Shown: positions 37,196 to 45,674 of the stretch, piece after piece | Layout of the letters: every line of letters starts with the position of its first letter | Position numbering within the stretch: position 1 is the first letter of the stretch | Source: Streptomyces showdoensis | Lineage (GTDB): Bacteria > Actinomycetota > Actinomycetes > Streptomycetales > Streptomycetaceae | Assembly: GCF_039535475.1 (NCBI RefSeq) | Contig: NZ_BAAAXG010000026.1 | Location: 2,046,001-2,110,000 of the forward strand | Reading direction: 5' to 3' | DNA: 64,000 nucleotides | Made by a program: the position numbers and the translations under genes | The notes under the pieces: model-generated | The model's input: the letters and a program-made list of their open reading frames with translations, nothing else | The model's database searches: none | What the model was told of the DNA's origin: nothing

Positions 37196-38119
37196 GTGAA
37201 CGCACCACCAGAGAACCGGCAGCCCCGGGCCGAGGACCGGCCCGCCCGGCTCGCCGTCGGCGTCGTGGGAGCGGGGCGGGTGGGACCCGTCCTCGCCGCG
37301 GCGCTGCAGCTCGCCGGGCACCGCACCGTCGCCGTGTCGGCGGTCTCCGAGGCCTCCCGCCGCCGGGCCGCCGTCCTGCTGCCCGACGTGCCCGTCATGG
37401 AGCCCGTCCGGGTGCTCGCCGTGGCGGACCTGGTGCTGCTCACGGTGCCCGACGACGCCCTGCCCGGGCTCGTCGAGGGGCTCGCCGACACCGGGGCCGT
37501 ACGGCCGGGACAGCTGATCGTGCACACCTCCGGGCGGTACGGGGTCCGGGTGCTCGACCCCGCGCGCCGCGCGGGTGCGCTGCCGCTCGCCCTGCACCCC
37601 GCCATGACCTTCACCGGCACCTCCGTGGACGTCCAGCGGCTGGCCGGCTGCTCGTTCGGCGTCACCGCCCCCGACGAGCTGCGGCTCGCCGCGGAGGCGC
37701 TCGTCATCGAGATGGGCGGCGAGCCCGAGTGGATCGCCGAGGAGAACCGGCCGCTCTACCACGCGGCCCTCGCCCTCGGTGCGAACCACCTGGTCACCCT
37801 GGTCGCCCAGTCCATGGAGCTGCTCCGCTCGGCCGGGGTCTCCGCTCCCGACCGGATGCTCGGGCCGCTGCTCGGCGCCGCCCTGGACAACGCGCTGCGG
37901 TCCGGCGACGCCGCCCTGACCGGGCCGGTCGCCCGCGGCGACGCCGGGACGGTCGCGGCGCACGTCGCCGAGCTGCACAAGCACGCGCCCGGCACCGTCG
38001 CGGGCTATCTGGCGATGGCCCGCGCGACCGCCGACCGGGCGCTCGCGCACGGCCTGCTCAAGCCCGAGCTGGCCGAGGATCTGCTGGGCGTGCTCGCCGA
38101 GGGGGATGACCGCCGATGA
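37196..38119 (+). CDS. Rossmann-like and DUF2520 domain oxidoreductase-like protein
   Basis: A 307-residue protein: NAD(P)-binding [21 protein letters not shown] at the front and the DUF2520 helical domain after about residue 160 ([22 protein letters not shown], with a conserved [11 protein letters not shown] and LHPAMTF). Architecture resembles ketopantoate reductase and F420-dependent NADP reductase. It overlaps panC by 4 bp (ATGA), as does its mycobacterial orthologue, so a role in pantothenate synthesis is likely but unproven. GTG 37196 follows GGAAGG. Confidence 0.82.
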   Translation: MNAPPENRQPRAEDRPARLAVGVVGAGRVGPVLAAALQLAGHRTVAVSAVSEASRRRAAVLLPDVPVMEPVRVLAVADLVLLTVPDDALPGLVEGLADTGAVRPGQLIVHTSGRYGVRVLDPARRAGALPLALHPAMTFTGTSVDVQRLAGCSFGVTAPDELRLAAEALVIEMGGEPEWIAEENRPLYHAALALGANHLVTLVAQSMELLRSAGVSAPDRMLGPLLGAALDNALRSGDAALTGPVARGDAGTVAAHVAELHKHAPGTVAGYLAMARATADRALAHGLLKPELAEDLLGVLAEGDDRR

Positions 38120-39123
38120 CCATCGCTCCGGTGCGTACGGGTGAGGAGCTGCGGGCGCTGAAGGGCGCCGGGCGGCGGGCCGTCGTCATGACCATGGGCG
38201 CCCTGCACGAGGGCCACGCCACGCTGGTGCGGGCCGCCCGGGAACGGGTCGGGGCCGACGGCACCGTCGTCGTCACCGTGTTCGTCAACCCGCTCCAGTT
38301 CGGTGCCGGCGAGGACCTCGACCGCTATCCGCGGACCCTGGACTCCGACCTGGCGCTCGCGGAGGCGGCCGGCGCCGACGCCGTGTTCGCCCCGGCGGTC
38401 GACGAGGTCTACCCGGGGGGCGAGCCGCAGGTGCGGATCACGGCCGGGCCCATGGGCGAGCGCCTCGAAGGCGCCTCCCGGCCCGGGCACTTCGACGGGA
38501 TGCTCACCGTCGTCGCCAAGCTCCTCCACCTGACCGCGCCCGACCTGGCCTTCTTCGGTCAGAAGGACGCCCAGCAGCTGGCCCTGATCCGCCGCATGGT
38601 CCGCGACCTGAACTTCCCGGTCGAGATCGTCGGCGTGCCGACCGTCCGCGAGTCCGACGGCCTCGCCCTGTCCAGCCGCAACCGCTACCTGTCGGCCGAG
38701 GAGCGGCGTACGGCGCTGGCGCTGTCCCGCGCGCTGTTCGCCGCCCGCGACCGGCTGGCCGCCCAGGAGGCGCTGCGCGCCCGCGCGGCCGCGCTGCCGG
38801 GTGCCCAGGGACGGGCCGACGCCCGCGCGGAGGCGCTGTCGCGGCTCGGCGAGGCCCGGGCCGCCGCCGACGCGCACGCGGTCGCCCAGGCGGCCGAGGG
38901 CAGGGGCGCCGAGGCGGTGCGGGCGACCGCCCGCGGCGTGCTCGAGGACGCGGCGCGCGCCGAGCCGCCGCTCACCCTGGACTATCTCGCCCTGGTCGAC
39001 CCGGCCGACTTCACCGAGGTCGAGGACGGGCACGACGGAGAGGCGATCCTCGCCGTCGCCGCGCGCGTGGGGAGCACGCGGCTCATCGACAACATCCCCC
39101 TGACCTTCGGAGCCGTGAAGTGA
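38116..39123 (+). CDS. panC: Pantothenate synthetase
   Basis: A 335-residue enzyme ligating pantoate and beta-alanine with ATP. Motifs are [16 protein letters not shown] (HIGH-like), [34 protein letters not shown] and [15 protein letters not shown]. It is about 40-50 residues longer than E. coli PanC because of an Ala/Arg-rich insert after [13 protein letters not shown] (about residues 215-270). Start overlaps the DUF2520 gene (ATGA) and its stop overlaps nadB (GTGA). Confidence 0.94.
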   Translation: MTIAPVRTGEELRALKGAGRRAVVMTMGALHEGHATLVRAARERVGADGTVVVTVFVNPLQFGAGEDLDRYPRTLDSDLALAEAAGADAVFAPAVDEVYPGGEPQVRITAGPMGERLEGASRPGHFDGMLTVVAKLLHLTAPDLAFFGQKDAQQLALIRRMVRDLNFPVEIVGVPTVRESDGLALSSRNRYLSAEERRTALALSRALFAARDRLAAQEALRARAAALPGAQGRADARAEALSRLGEARAAADAHAVAQAAEGRGAEAVRATARGVLEDAARAEPPLTLDYLALVDPADFTEVEDGHDGEAILAVAARVGSTRLIDNIPLTFGAVK

Positions 39124-40811
39124 CCGGAATACGGCTGCAGGCGCCCGCCCCGGGCTGGTCCATCGACGCCGACGTCGTCGTGGTCGGCTCCGGTGTCGCC
39201 GGGCTGACCGCGGCCCTGCGCTGCACCGCCGCGGGGCTGCGCACGGTCGTCGTCACCAAGGCCCTGCTCGACGACGGCTCGACCCGCTGGGCACAGGGCG
39301 GCATCGCCGCCGCGCTCGGCGAGGGCGACACCCCCGAGCAGCACCTGGACGACACCCTGGTGGCGGGCGCCGGGCTCTGCGACGAGCAGGCCGTGCGGGC
39401 GCTGGTCACCGAGGGGCCGGACGCGGTGCGCCGGCTGATCGCGACGGGCGCCGACTTCGACCGTACGGACGGGGGCGAGATCGCGCTGACCCGCGAGGGC
39501 GGCCACCACCGCCGCCGGATCGCGCACGCCGGCGGCGACGCGACCGGCGCGGAGATCTCCCGCGCGCTGGTCGAGGCGATACGCGACCGGGGTGTGCACA
39601 CCATCGAGCACGCGCTCGTCCTGGACCTCCTGAAGGACGCCGAGGGCCGTACGGCGGGCGTGACCCTGCACGTGATGGGCGAGGGTCAGCACGACGGCGT
39701 CGGTGCCGTCCGCGCGCCGGCCGTGATCCTCGCCACGGGCGGGATGGGGCAGGTCTTCTCGGCCACCACCAACCCCGCGGTCTCCACCGGCGACGGCGTG
39801 GCGCTGGCGCTGCGCGCGGGGGCGGAGATCTCGGACCTGGAGTTCGTGCAGTTCCACCCGACGGTGCTGTTCCTCGGCGCCGGCTCGGAGGGCCAGCAGC
39901 CGCTGGTCTCCGAGGCGGTACGGGGCGAGGGCGCCCACCTCGTCGACGCCGACGGGGTCCGCTTCATGCTGGGGCAGCACGAGCTGGCCGAGCTGGCGCC
40001 CCGGGACATCGTCGCCAAGGCGATCACGCGCCGGATGCAGGAGCAGGGCGCCGAGCACATGTACCTCGACGGCCGCCACTTCGGCGCCGAGATGTGGGAG
40101 CAGCGCTTCCCGACGATCCTGGCGGCCTGCCGGGCGCACGGCATCGACCCGGTCACGGAGCCGATCCCGGTCGCCCCGGCGGCCCACTACGCCTCCGGCG
40201 GCGTCCGCACCGACCTGCGCGGCCGGGCGACGGTGCCGGGCCTGTACGCGTGCGGCGAGGTCGCCTGCACGGGCGTGCACGGTGCCAACCGGCTCGCCTC
40301 GAACTCGCTCCTGGAGGGCCTGGTCTTCGCCGAGCGGATCGCCGACGACATCACGGCGCACGGCCCGCACCGCGAGGGGCTGCCGGTCGCCGAGGACGGG
40401 TCCACGGTGCTGACGCTGCTCGGCCCCGAGGTCCGCCGGGACATCCAACGGACCATGACCGAGGGCGCCGGCGTGCTGCGGTCGGCCGGGAGCCTGTCCG
40501 ACGCGGCCGACGCCCTGGAGGCGCTCCGGCTGGACGCCGAGGGCGAGCGCAAGGCGGCCGAGCCGGGGGTCGACTCCTGGGAGACCACCAATCTGCTGTG
40601 CGTCGCCCGGGTCCTGGTGGCCGCCGCGCAGGAGCGCGAGGAGACCCGCGGCTGCCACTGGCGCGAGGACCGGCCCGACCGGGACGACGCGCACTGGCGC
40701 CGCCACCTGGTCGTCCGGCTGACGTCCGACCGCCGACTGGTGGTCCGCCGCACCGCCACCGCAGACTTTCCTCCCGTAACCCCCGACGCATCCATGGAGC
40801 CGCAGTCGTGA
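39120..40811 (+). CDS. nadB: L-aspartate oxidase
   Basis: A 563-residue flavoenzyme converting L-aspartate to iminoaspartate, the first step of de novo NAD synthesis. FAD-binding [18 protein letters not shown] is at the front; further motifs are [52 protein letters not shown] and [20 protein letters not shown] 39120 overlaps the panC stop; its own stop overlaps nadC by 4 bp (GTGA). Quinolinate synthase (nadA) is not in the window. Confidence 0.95.
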   Translation: MTGIRLQAPAPGWSIDADVVVVGSGVAGLTAALRCTAAGLRTVVVTKALLDDGSTRWAQGGIAAALGEGDTPEQHLDDTLVAGAGLCDEQAVRALVTEGPDAVRRLIATGADFDRTDGGEIALTREGGHHRRRIAHAGGDATGAEISRALVEAIRDRGVHTIEHALVLDLLKDAEGRTAGVTLHVMGEGQHDGVGAVRAPAVILATGGMGQVFSATTNPAVSTGDGVALALRAGAEISDLEFVQFHPTVLFLGAGSEGQQPLVSEAVRGEGAHLVDADGVRFMLGQHELAELAPRDIVAKAITRRMQEQGAEHMYLDGRHFGAEMWEQRFPTILAACRAHGIDPVTEPIPVAPAAHYASGGVRTDLRGRATVPGLYACGEVACTGVHGANRLASNSLLEGLVFAERIADDITAHGPHREGLPVAEDGSTVLTLLGPEVRRDIQRTMTEGAGVLRSAGSLSDAADALEALRLDAEGERKAAEPGVDSWETTNLLCVARVLVAAAQEREETRGCHWREDRPDRDDAHWRRHLVVRLTSDRRLVVRRTATADFPPVTPDASMEPQS

Positions 40812-41821
40812 GCACGCCCGAAGAAGCACGTCCGCAGCCCGTGGACGTCCCCCTCATCCAGATCAACGCGCCCGCCGAGGGCGGCGGCTGCGGCGACGGC
40901 TGCGGCTGTGGCGGCGCGGAGGAGTTCGAGTGCGGGCTCGACCCGGCGCTCGCCCAGCTGCTCGCCGACGCGGGGCTCGACCCGGTGCAGGTCGAGGACA
41001 TCGCGCACCTGGCCATCGCCGAGGACCTCGACGGCGGCGTGGACGTGACGACCGTGGCGACCGTCCCCGAGGACGCCGTCGCGACCGCCGACTTCACCGC
41101 CCGTGAGGCCGGTGTGGTGGCGGGTCTGCGGGTCGCCGAGGCGGTGCTGTCGATCGTCTGCACCGACGAGTTCGAGGTCGAGCGGCACGTCGAGGACGGC
41201 GAGCGGGTCGAGGCCGGCGACAAGCTGCTGAGCGTCACCGCCCGCACCCGTGACCTGCTCACCGGCGAGCGCAGCGCCCTGAACATCCTGTGCCGCCTGT
41301 CCGGCATCGCCACCGCCACCCGCGCCTGGGCGGACGCCCTGGAGGGCACCCGGGCGAAGGTCCGTGACACCCGGAAGACGACTCCGGGCCTGCGCGCCCT
41401 GGAGAAGTACGCGGTGCGCTGCGGCGGCGGCGTGAACCACCGCATGTCGCTGTCGGACGCGGCGCTGGTGAAGGACAACCACGTGGTGGCCGCCGGTGGC
41501 GTCGCGGAGGCCTTCAAGGCCGTGCGGGAGCTGTTCCCGGAGGTCCCGATCGAGGTCGAGGTCGACACGATGCACCAGGTCCGCGAGGTCCTGGACGCGG
41601 GCGCCGACCTGATCCTGCTGGACAACTTCACCCCGGGCGAGACCGAGGAGGCCGTGGCGCTGGTCGCGGGCCGGGCGGTCCTGGAGTCCTCCGGCCGGCT
41701 CACCCTGGAGAACGCGGCGGCGTACGCGGCCACCGGCGTGGACTACCTGGCGGTGGGCGGGCTCACCCACTCGTCCCCGATCCTGGACATCGGGCTCGAC
41801 CTGCGCGAGGCGGCCGTCTGA
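40808..41821 (+). CDS. nadC: Nicotinate-nucleotide pyrophosphorylase
   Basis: A 337-residue quinolinate phosphoribosyltransferase, making nicotinate mononucleotide. The core is standard: LDGGVDVTTVATV, RDTRKTTPGLRALEKYAVRCGGG, HRMSLSDAALVKDNH and TGVDYLAVGGLTHS. Odd: the N-terminus carries a Cys/Gly cluster GGGCGDGCGCGGAEEFECG (about residues 27-45, four Cys) absent from E. coli NadC and suggestive of metal binding. Coupled to nadB by GTGA and to coaX by TGATG. Confidence 0.94.
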   Translation: MSTPEEARPQPVDVPLIQINAPAEGGGCGDGCGCGGAEEFECGLDPALAQLLADAGLDPVQVEDIAHLAIAEDLDGGVDVTTVATVPEDAVATADFTAREAGVVAGLRVAEAVLSIVCTDEFEVERHVEDGERVEAGDKLLSVTARTRDLLTGERSALNILCRLSGIATATRAWADALEGTRAKVRDTRKTTPGLRALEKYAVRCGGGVNHRMSLSDAALVKDNHVVAAGGVAEAFKAVRELFPEVPIEVEVDTMHQVREVLDAGADLILLDNFTPGETEEAVALVAGRAVLESSGRLTLENAAAYAATGVDYLAVGGLTHSSPILDIGLDLREAAV

Positions 41822-42627
41822 TGCTGCTCACGATCGACGTCGGCAACACCCAGACGGTCCTCGGCCTCTTCGACGGCGACGAGATCGTGGAGCACTGGCG
41901 CATCTCCACGGACCCGCGCCGCACCGCCGACGAGTGGGCGGTGCTGCTGCAGGGCCTGATGGGCATGCATCCGCTGCTCGGCGTCGAGCTGAGCGACGGC
42001 ATCGGGGGGATCGCCATCTGCGCGACGGTCCCCTCGGTGCTGCACGAGCTGCGCGAGGTGACGCGCCGCTACTACGGGGACGTCCCGGCGGTCCTGGTGG
42101 AGCCGGGCGTCAAGACGGGCGTCCCGGTCCTCACGGACAACCCGAAGGAGGTCGGCGCCGACCGGGTCATCAACGCGGTCGCGGCCGTCGAGCTGTACGG
42201 CGGTCCGGCGATCGTCGTCGACTTCGGCACGGCGACGACGTACGACGCGGTCACCGCGCGCGGCGAGTACGCGGGCGGCGCGATCGCCCCGGGCATAGAG
42301 ATCTCGGTGGAGGCGCTGGGCGTCAAGGGCGCCATGCTCCGCAAGATCGAGCTGGCCCGGCCGCGCAGCGTGATCGGCAAGAACACGGTCGAGGCCATGC
42401 AGTCGGGCATCGTCTTCGGTTACGCCGGGCAGGTCGACGGCGTGGTCGGGCGGATGAAGCGCGAGCTGGCCGGCCCGAACGGGGACCCCTCGCAGGTGAC
42501 GGTGATCGCCACCGGCGGCCTGGCGCCGATGGTGCTGGCCGACTCCAAGGAGATCGCCGCCCATGAGCCGTGGCTGACCCTGATCGGCCTGCGGCTGGTG
42601 TACGAACGCAACGTCTCGCGGCTGTGA
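41821..42627 (+). CDS. coaX: Type III pantothenate kinase
   Basis: A 268-residue ASKHA-fold kinase starting MLLTIDVGNTQTVLGLFDGDE (nucleotide-phosphate motif), with GADRVINAVAA, IVVDFGTATTYD and GGAIAPGIEIS. It phosphorylates pantothenate as the first step of CoA synthesis and needs a monovalent cation. It begins in the nadC stop (TGATG) and ends the cofactor operon, 4 bp before a hairpin. Confidence 0.94.
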   Translation: MLLTIDVGNTQTVLGLFDGDEIVEHWRISTDPRRTADEWAVLLQGLMGMHPLLGVELSDGIGGIAICATVPSVLHELREVTRRYYGDVPAVLVEPGVKTGVPVLTDNPKEVGADRVINAVAAVELYGGPAIVVDFGTATTYDAVTARGEYAGGAIAPGIEISVEALGVKGAMLRKIELARPRSVIGKNTVEAMQSGIVFGYAGQVDGVVGRMKRELAGPNGDPSQVTVIATGGLAPMVLADSKEIAAHEPWLTLIGLRLVYERNVSRL

Positions 42628-42630
42628 TCC

Positions 42631-42655
42631 TCCCGGCGGGGCCGACCCGCCGGGA
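42631..42655 (+). terminator. Hairpin after coaX
   Basis: A perfect 10-bp stem TCCCGGCGGG/CCCGCCGGGA with a GCCGA loop, 4 bp after the coaX stop; ends the DUF2520-panC-nadB-nadC-coaX unit. Confidence 0.7.
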
Positions 42656-42702
42656 AGATCGAAAAGCGGGAGATTTGTCCGATTAGCGCGTATCGTCGGT
42701 CC

Positions 42703-43338
42703 ATGCCCACGCCCTACGGATCCCGCGGCGGCATGGCGTTCAGCGCGGACGAGCTGCGTGTCCTCCGCCGCGCCCTCGCCACTGCCCTCAACCCCGCCCC
42801 CCTTCAGGACGACGACGTCCAGGACTGCCTGCGCCTGGCCGAATCCGTGGACGAGACGGTGGCCGAGGCCGGCCGGCTGCGCGCCTTCCTCCTCGCCGAC
42901 CTGGTCCGCTACCGGCAGGCCCTGCCCGGCTCCCTGACGGGCTACCTGGAGCTTCTCCAGGACGCCCTGGCGGCCGGCTACGACCCCGGCGCCGACGACC
43001 TCGCGGCCCTGCGGGCGCTGCGGGCCAACCCCGCCGCCGGTGCGCTGCTCGCCCGCTGCCAGGTGCTGGCGGAACGATCCGTCCGCGCCCGGCTGGCCCG
43101 CGTGGCCCAGGCGCAGGCCCCGGTCCGCGCCGTCTCCGGAGCCCCCCGCGCCCGGCTGCTCGCCCTGCCCGGCGGTCGCGCCGCCGCCGACGGCGGATCC
43201 GGGCCGGGCACGCCCGGGAAGCCCGCGCCCAAGCCGCCGGCGCCCGGCGAGCGCCCGGTGCCCAAGCCCTCCGAGGTCTTCCCGCCACGCCGGCGGCCGG
43301 TACCCCCGCCCCCGCCCGAGGAACGCGTCGCGGGCTAG
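42703..43338 (+). CDS. Conserved hypothetical protein with Pro-rich tail
   Basis: A 211-residue cytosolic protein: a helical N-terminal domain (about 15-140; DELRVLRRALATAL, LLADLVRYRQALPGSLTGYLELL) and a disordered Pro/Gly/Arg tail (about 150-211). I do not recognise a functional family. TATCGT at 42691-42696 ends 6 nt before the ATG, so translation is likely leaderless. Confidence 0.7.
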   Translation: MPTPYGSRGGMAFSADELRVLRRALATALNPAPLQDDDVQDCLRLAESVDETVAEAGRLRAFLLADLVRYRQALPGSLTGYLELLQDALAAGYDPGADDLAALRALRANPAAGALLARCQVLAERSVRARLARVAQAQAPVRAVSGAPRARLLALPGGRAAADGGSGPGTPGKPAPKPPAPGERPVPKPSEVFPPRRRPVPPPPPEERVAG

Positions 43339-43352
43339 CTAGTCTGGATGCC

Positions 43353-43529
43353 ATGGACTACGTATCCGCGCTCCTGCCCCCCGTCGTGATGGCCGTCTTC
43401 TTCATCGGCCTGGTCGTCACGATCGTGAAGAGCCAGGGCGGCCCGAACAAGGCCAAGGAGGACGCGATCGTGGACGCCGCGCTGGCCCGCGCCGAGTCCA
43501 CCCGGCAGCAGGGCGACGCCACCCCGTAA
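43353..43529 (+). CDS. Small single-pass membrane protein, 58 aa
   Basis: ATG 43353 to TAA 43529. Residues about 6-26 form one transmembrane helix (ALLPPVVMAVFFIGLVVTIV), followed by a charged cytoplasmic helix (KAKEDAIVDAALARAEST). It starts 14 bp after the preceding gene and ends before a canonical terminator, so it is a real short gene. It may be a membrane-protein adaptor; function unknown. Confidence 0.75.
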   Translation: MDYVSALLPPVVMAVFFIGLVVTIVKSQGGPNKAKEDAIVDAALARAESTRQQGDATP

Positions 43530-43546
43530 CGGGACCGCAAGCCCCG

Positions 43547-43583
43547 AGGACGTACGACCGCCGTCAGGCCGTACGTCCTTTTT
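43547..43583 (+). terminator. Rho-independent terminator
   Basis: A perfect 10-bp stem AGGACGTACG/CGTACGTCCT, 13-nt loop, then TTTTT (43579-43583), 17 bp after the small membrane protein. Confidence 0.88.
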
Positions 43584-43660
43584 GCGCTCTTGCAGGGCGT
43601 TTTCTTCGCGAATGTGCGCCGATGGGGGATTATCCGGTCGCCGCGCACTATGGTGACGCT

Positions 43661-44083
43661 GTGCCCCGCCAATTGGGAGAGCTGGAAGACGCCGTCATGA
43701 CCCGCGTCTGGCAATGGAACCGCCCGGTGACCGTCCGGGAAGTCCTGGAGGATCTCCAGCAGGAACGGTCCATCGCCTACACCACCGTCATGACCGTATT
43801 GGACAATCTCCATCAGAAGGGCTGGGTCCGCAGGGAAGTCGAAGGCCGCGCCTATCGATATACGGCGGTCTCCACCCGAGCCGCCTACTCGGCCGCACTG
43901 ATGAACGAAGCCTGGGCGCAGAGCGACAACCCCGCCGCCGCCCTGGTCGCCTTCTTCGGCATGATGTCGCCCGAACAGCGCGAGGCCCTGAACGACGCCG
44001 TGCGTATGGTCCAGCGGGACAGTCCCGAGCCGGCCGCGGCCCCTGAGCAGGGCGGCGCCGAGCCGGGGGGCCGGGGGCGATAA
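43661..44083 (+). CDS. BlaI/MecI-family transcriptional regulator
   Basis: A 140-residue winged-helix repressor: LGELEDAVMTRVWQWNRPVTVREVLEDLQQ, then recognition helix AYTTVMTVLDNLHQKGWVRRE and wing RAYRYTAV, with a C-terminal dimerisation helix pair. GTG 43661 is preceded by TATGGT 6 nt upstream (leaderless); an ATG at 43622 would add 13 non-homologous residues. No BlaR-type sensor protease or beta-lactamase adjoins it, so its inducer is unknown. Confidence 0.85.
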   Translation: MPRQLGELEDAVMTRVWQWNRPVTVREVLEDLQQERSIAYTTVMTVLDNLHQKGWVRREVEGRAYRYTAVSTRAAYSAALMNEAWAQSDNPAAALVAFFGMMSPEQREALNDAVRMVQRDSPEPAAAPEQGGAEPGGRGR

Positions 44084-44092
44084 CGTCCCCCC

Positions 44093-44608
44093 ATGCCTTC
44101 CGCCAATGCCGTCACCGTACGCCGGGCCCGCACCTCCGATGTCGCCGCCGTGCGCCGTCTCGTCGACCCCTTCGTGCGACGCGGCATCCTGCTCGACAAA
44201 GCGACCGTGACGCTTTACGAGTCCATCCAGGAGTTCTGGGTCGCCGAACGCGACGACGACGCGACGGTCGTCGGCTGCGGCGCGCTCCACGTGATGTGGG
44301 AAGACCTCGCCGAAGTCCGTACTCTCGCCGTCGATCCCGGCTTCAAGGGCTCCGGAGTGGGACATCAGGTGCTGGACAAGTTGCTCCACACCGCCCGATG
44401 GCTCGGTGTCCGCAGGGTTTTCTGCCTCACCTTCGAAGTCGACTTCTTCGCGAAGCACGGCTTCGTCGAGATCGGTGAGACTCCGGTCGACGGAGATGTC
44501 TACAGCGAGCTCCTGCGTTCCTATGACGAGGGCGTCGCGGAGTTCCTCGGTCTCGAACGAGTGAAGCCGAACACCTTGGGCAACAGCCGGATGCTTCTGC
44601 ACCTGTGA
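44093..44608 (+). CDS. GNAT amino-acid N-acetyltransferase (short NAGS-like)
   Basis: A 171-residue GNAT: TVRRARTSDVAAVRRLVDPF, central strands VVGCGALHVMWEDLAEVRTLAVDPGFKGSGVGHQVL with the acetyl-CoA loop, and CLTFEVDFFAKHGFVEI. It matches the actinobacterial amino-acid N-acetyltransferases that supply N-acetylglutamate for arginine synthesis. TAACGT (44081-44086), which contains the upstream gene's TAA, precedes the ATG by 6 nt, so a leaderless start is likely. Confidence 0.82.
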   Translation: MPSANAVTVRRARTSDVAAVRRLVDPFVRRGILLDKATVTLYESIQEFWVAERDDDATVVGCGALHVMWEDLAEVRTLAVDPGFKGSGVGHQVLDKLLHTARWLGVRRVFCLTFEVDFFAKHGFVEIGETPVDGDVYSELLRSYDEGVAEFLGLERVKPNTLGNSRMLLHL

Positions 44609-44739
44609 GCCGGTGCCTATGTCCGAATCGCGCACGTTTCCCGCGTTGCCGGGGTTCTGAACCTCTGCCAGGGGTTTGTGTTTTTCCGGGAAAAGCGGTT
44701 TCCTTTCCGCGTACTGCATTTTCGATGAAAGGAAATCCG
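44609..44739. promoter_or_regulatory. AT-rich lsr2 leader with TTTTCC-G-GGAAAA palindrome
   Basis: The 131 bp before lsr2 are unusually AT-rich for the window (runs such as TTTGTGTTTTT and GAAAAGCGGTTTCC). They include a palindrome near 44684-44697 and a ribosome site AAAGGA before the GTG. AT-rich DNA is the preferred Lsr2 ligand, so autoregulation is plausible. Confidence 0.5.
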
Positions 44740-45078
44740 GTGGCACAGAAGGTTCAGGTCCTTCTTGTCGATGACCTCGACGGCGGCGAGGCGGACGAGA
44801 CCGTGACGTTCGCTCTGGACGGCAAGTCCTACGAGATCGACCTCACCACCGCCAACGCGGACAAGCTCCGCGACCTGCTCGAGCCGTACACCAAGAGCGG
44901 TCGTCGCACCGGTGGCCGCAGCGCCGGCGCCCGGGGCAAGGGCCGTGTCGTCGCCTCCGGCGGCAGCCCGGACACCGCGAAGATCCGCGCGTGGGCCAAG
45001 GAGAACGGTTACAACGTGAACGACCGCGGCCGCGTGCCCGCGGAGATCAAGGCTGCCTACGAGGACGCCAACCGCTGA
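44740..45078 (+). CDS. lsr2: Nucleoid-associated xenogeneic silencer Lsr2
   Basis: A 112-residue H-NS-like protein. N-terminal oligomerisation domain: VQVLLVDDLDGGEADETVTFALDGKSYEIDL; C-terminal DNA-binding domain with IRAWAKENGYNVNDRGRVPAEIKAAYEDA, containing the RGR AT-hook-like minor-groove motif. It binds AT-rich and horizontally acquired DNA and silences it. GTG 44740 follows AAAGGA. Its 3' end overlaps the convergent gene by 22 bp. Confidence 0.95.
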   Translation: MAQKVQVLLVDDLDGGEADETVTFALDGKSYEIDLTTANADKLRDLLEPYTKSGRRTGGRSAGARGKGRVVASGGSPDTAKIRAWAKENGYNVNDRGRVPAEIKAAYEDANR

Positions 45079-45674
45079 GGCGCCGGCTGCCGAGTCGCCG
45101 GGCCCGCCCCCCGCGGGTGGTTCCGGGCGGCACTCAGCAGCCGCACCCGGTGGCACTCCGCGGCGGCGGCGGCCACGAGCCGCGCCAGACAGGGGGCGGA
45201 CCCCTCGGCCGCGGCGCGCCCGCGCACCGTGGGCCGCAGGGCCGGCAGCGAGGACTCCACCTCGCGTCCCGGCTCCGGGGCCCGCAGCCACACCGGGGCG
45301 CCGGGAGCACCGGAACGGCTCCAGCCAGGGGGAACGGGCGCGGTCATCCGGCCGTCGGTGCCCAGCGCCGCGAGATCCAGCGAGATCCCGCCCCACTCCA
45401 GCCACTCGAGCAGTCCGGGCAGCTCCTCCGCGCTCCCCGCTGCCACGAGCAGCCGCATCCGCCGCCCCATGAGGGCCACGGGTCCGGTGCCGGCGCCCAT
45501 CCGGCGCAGCACCCCGCGACCGGCCGCGGCGGGCATTTCGAGCACGTCGAAGCGCAGCCCCGTCACGAGCTGCACCGGAGGTCCGGCCACGGTCGCCCAG
45601 CCGAGCTCGGTCTCGTACCACCCGGCCGTGCCGCCGTCGAGCGGCGAGCGGGGGAGCGGGACGGTGAGGGCCAT
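45057..45674 (-). CDS. Conserved hypothetical protein of the lsr2-clpC interval
   Basis: A 205-residue protein found between lsr2 and clpC in Streptomyces (SCO3374-like). WYETELGWATVAGPPVQLVTGLRFDVLEMPAAAG and MRLLVAAGSAEELPGLLEWLEWGG resemble the N-terminal fold of bifunctional DNA primase-polymerase proteins, but no catalytic acidic cluster is evident. Its C-terminus overlaps lsr2 by 22 bp in antisense. Function unknown. Confidence 0.72.
   Translation of the reverse strand: MALTVPLPRSPLDGGTAGWYETELGWATVAGPPVQLVTGLRFDVLEMPAAAGRGVLRRMGAGTGPVALMGRRMRLLVAAGSAEELPGLLEWLEWGGISLDLAALGTDGRMTAPVPPGWSRSGAPGAPVWLRAPEPGREVESSLPALRPTVRGRAAAEGSAPCLARLVAAAAAECHRVRLLSAARNHPRGAGPATRQPAPQRLASS

Noticed and set aside
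43661..44083. Beta-lactam resistance locus
   Set aside because: The BlaI/MecI-like repressor has no adjacent BlaR sensor or beta-lactamase gene.
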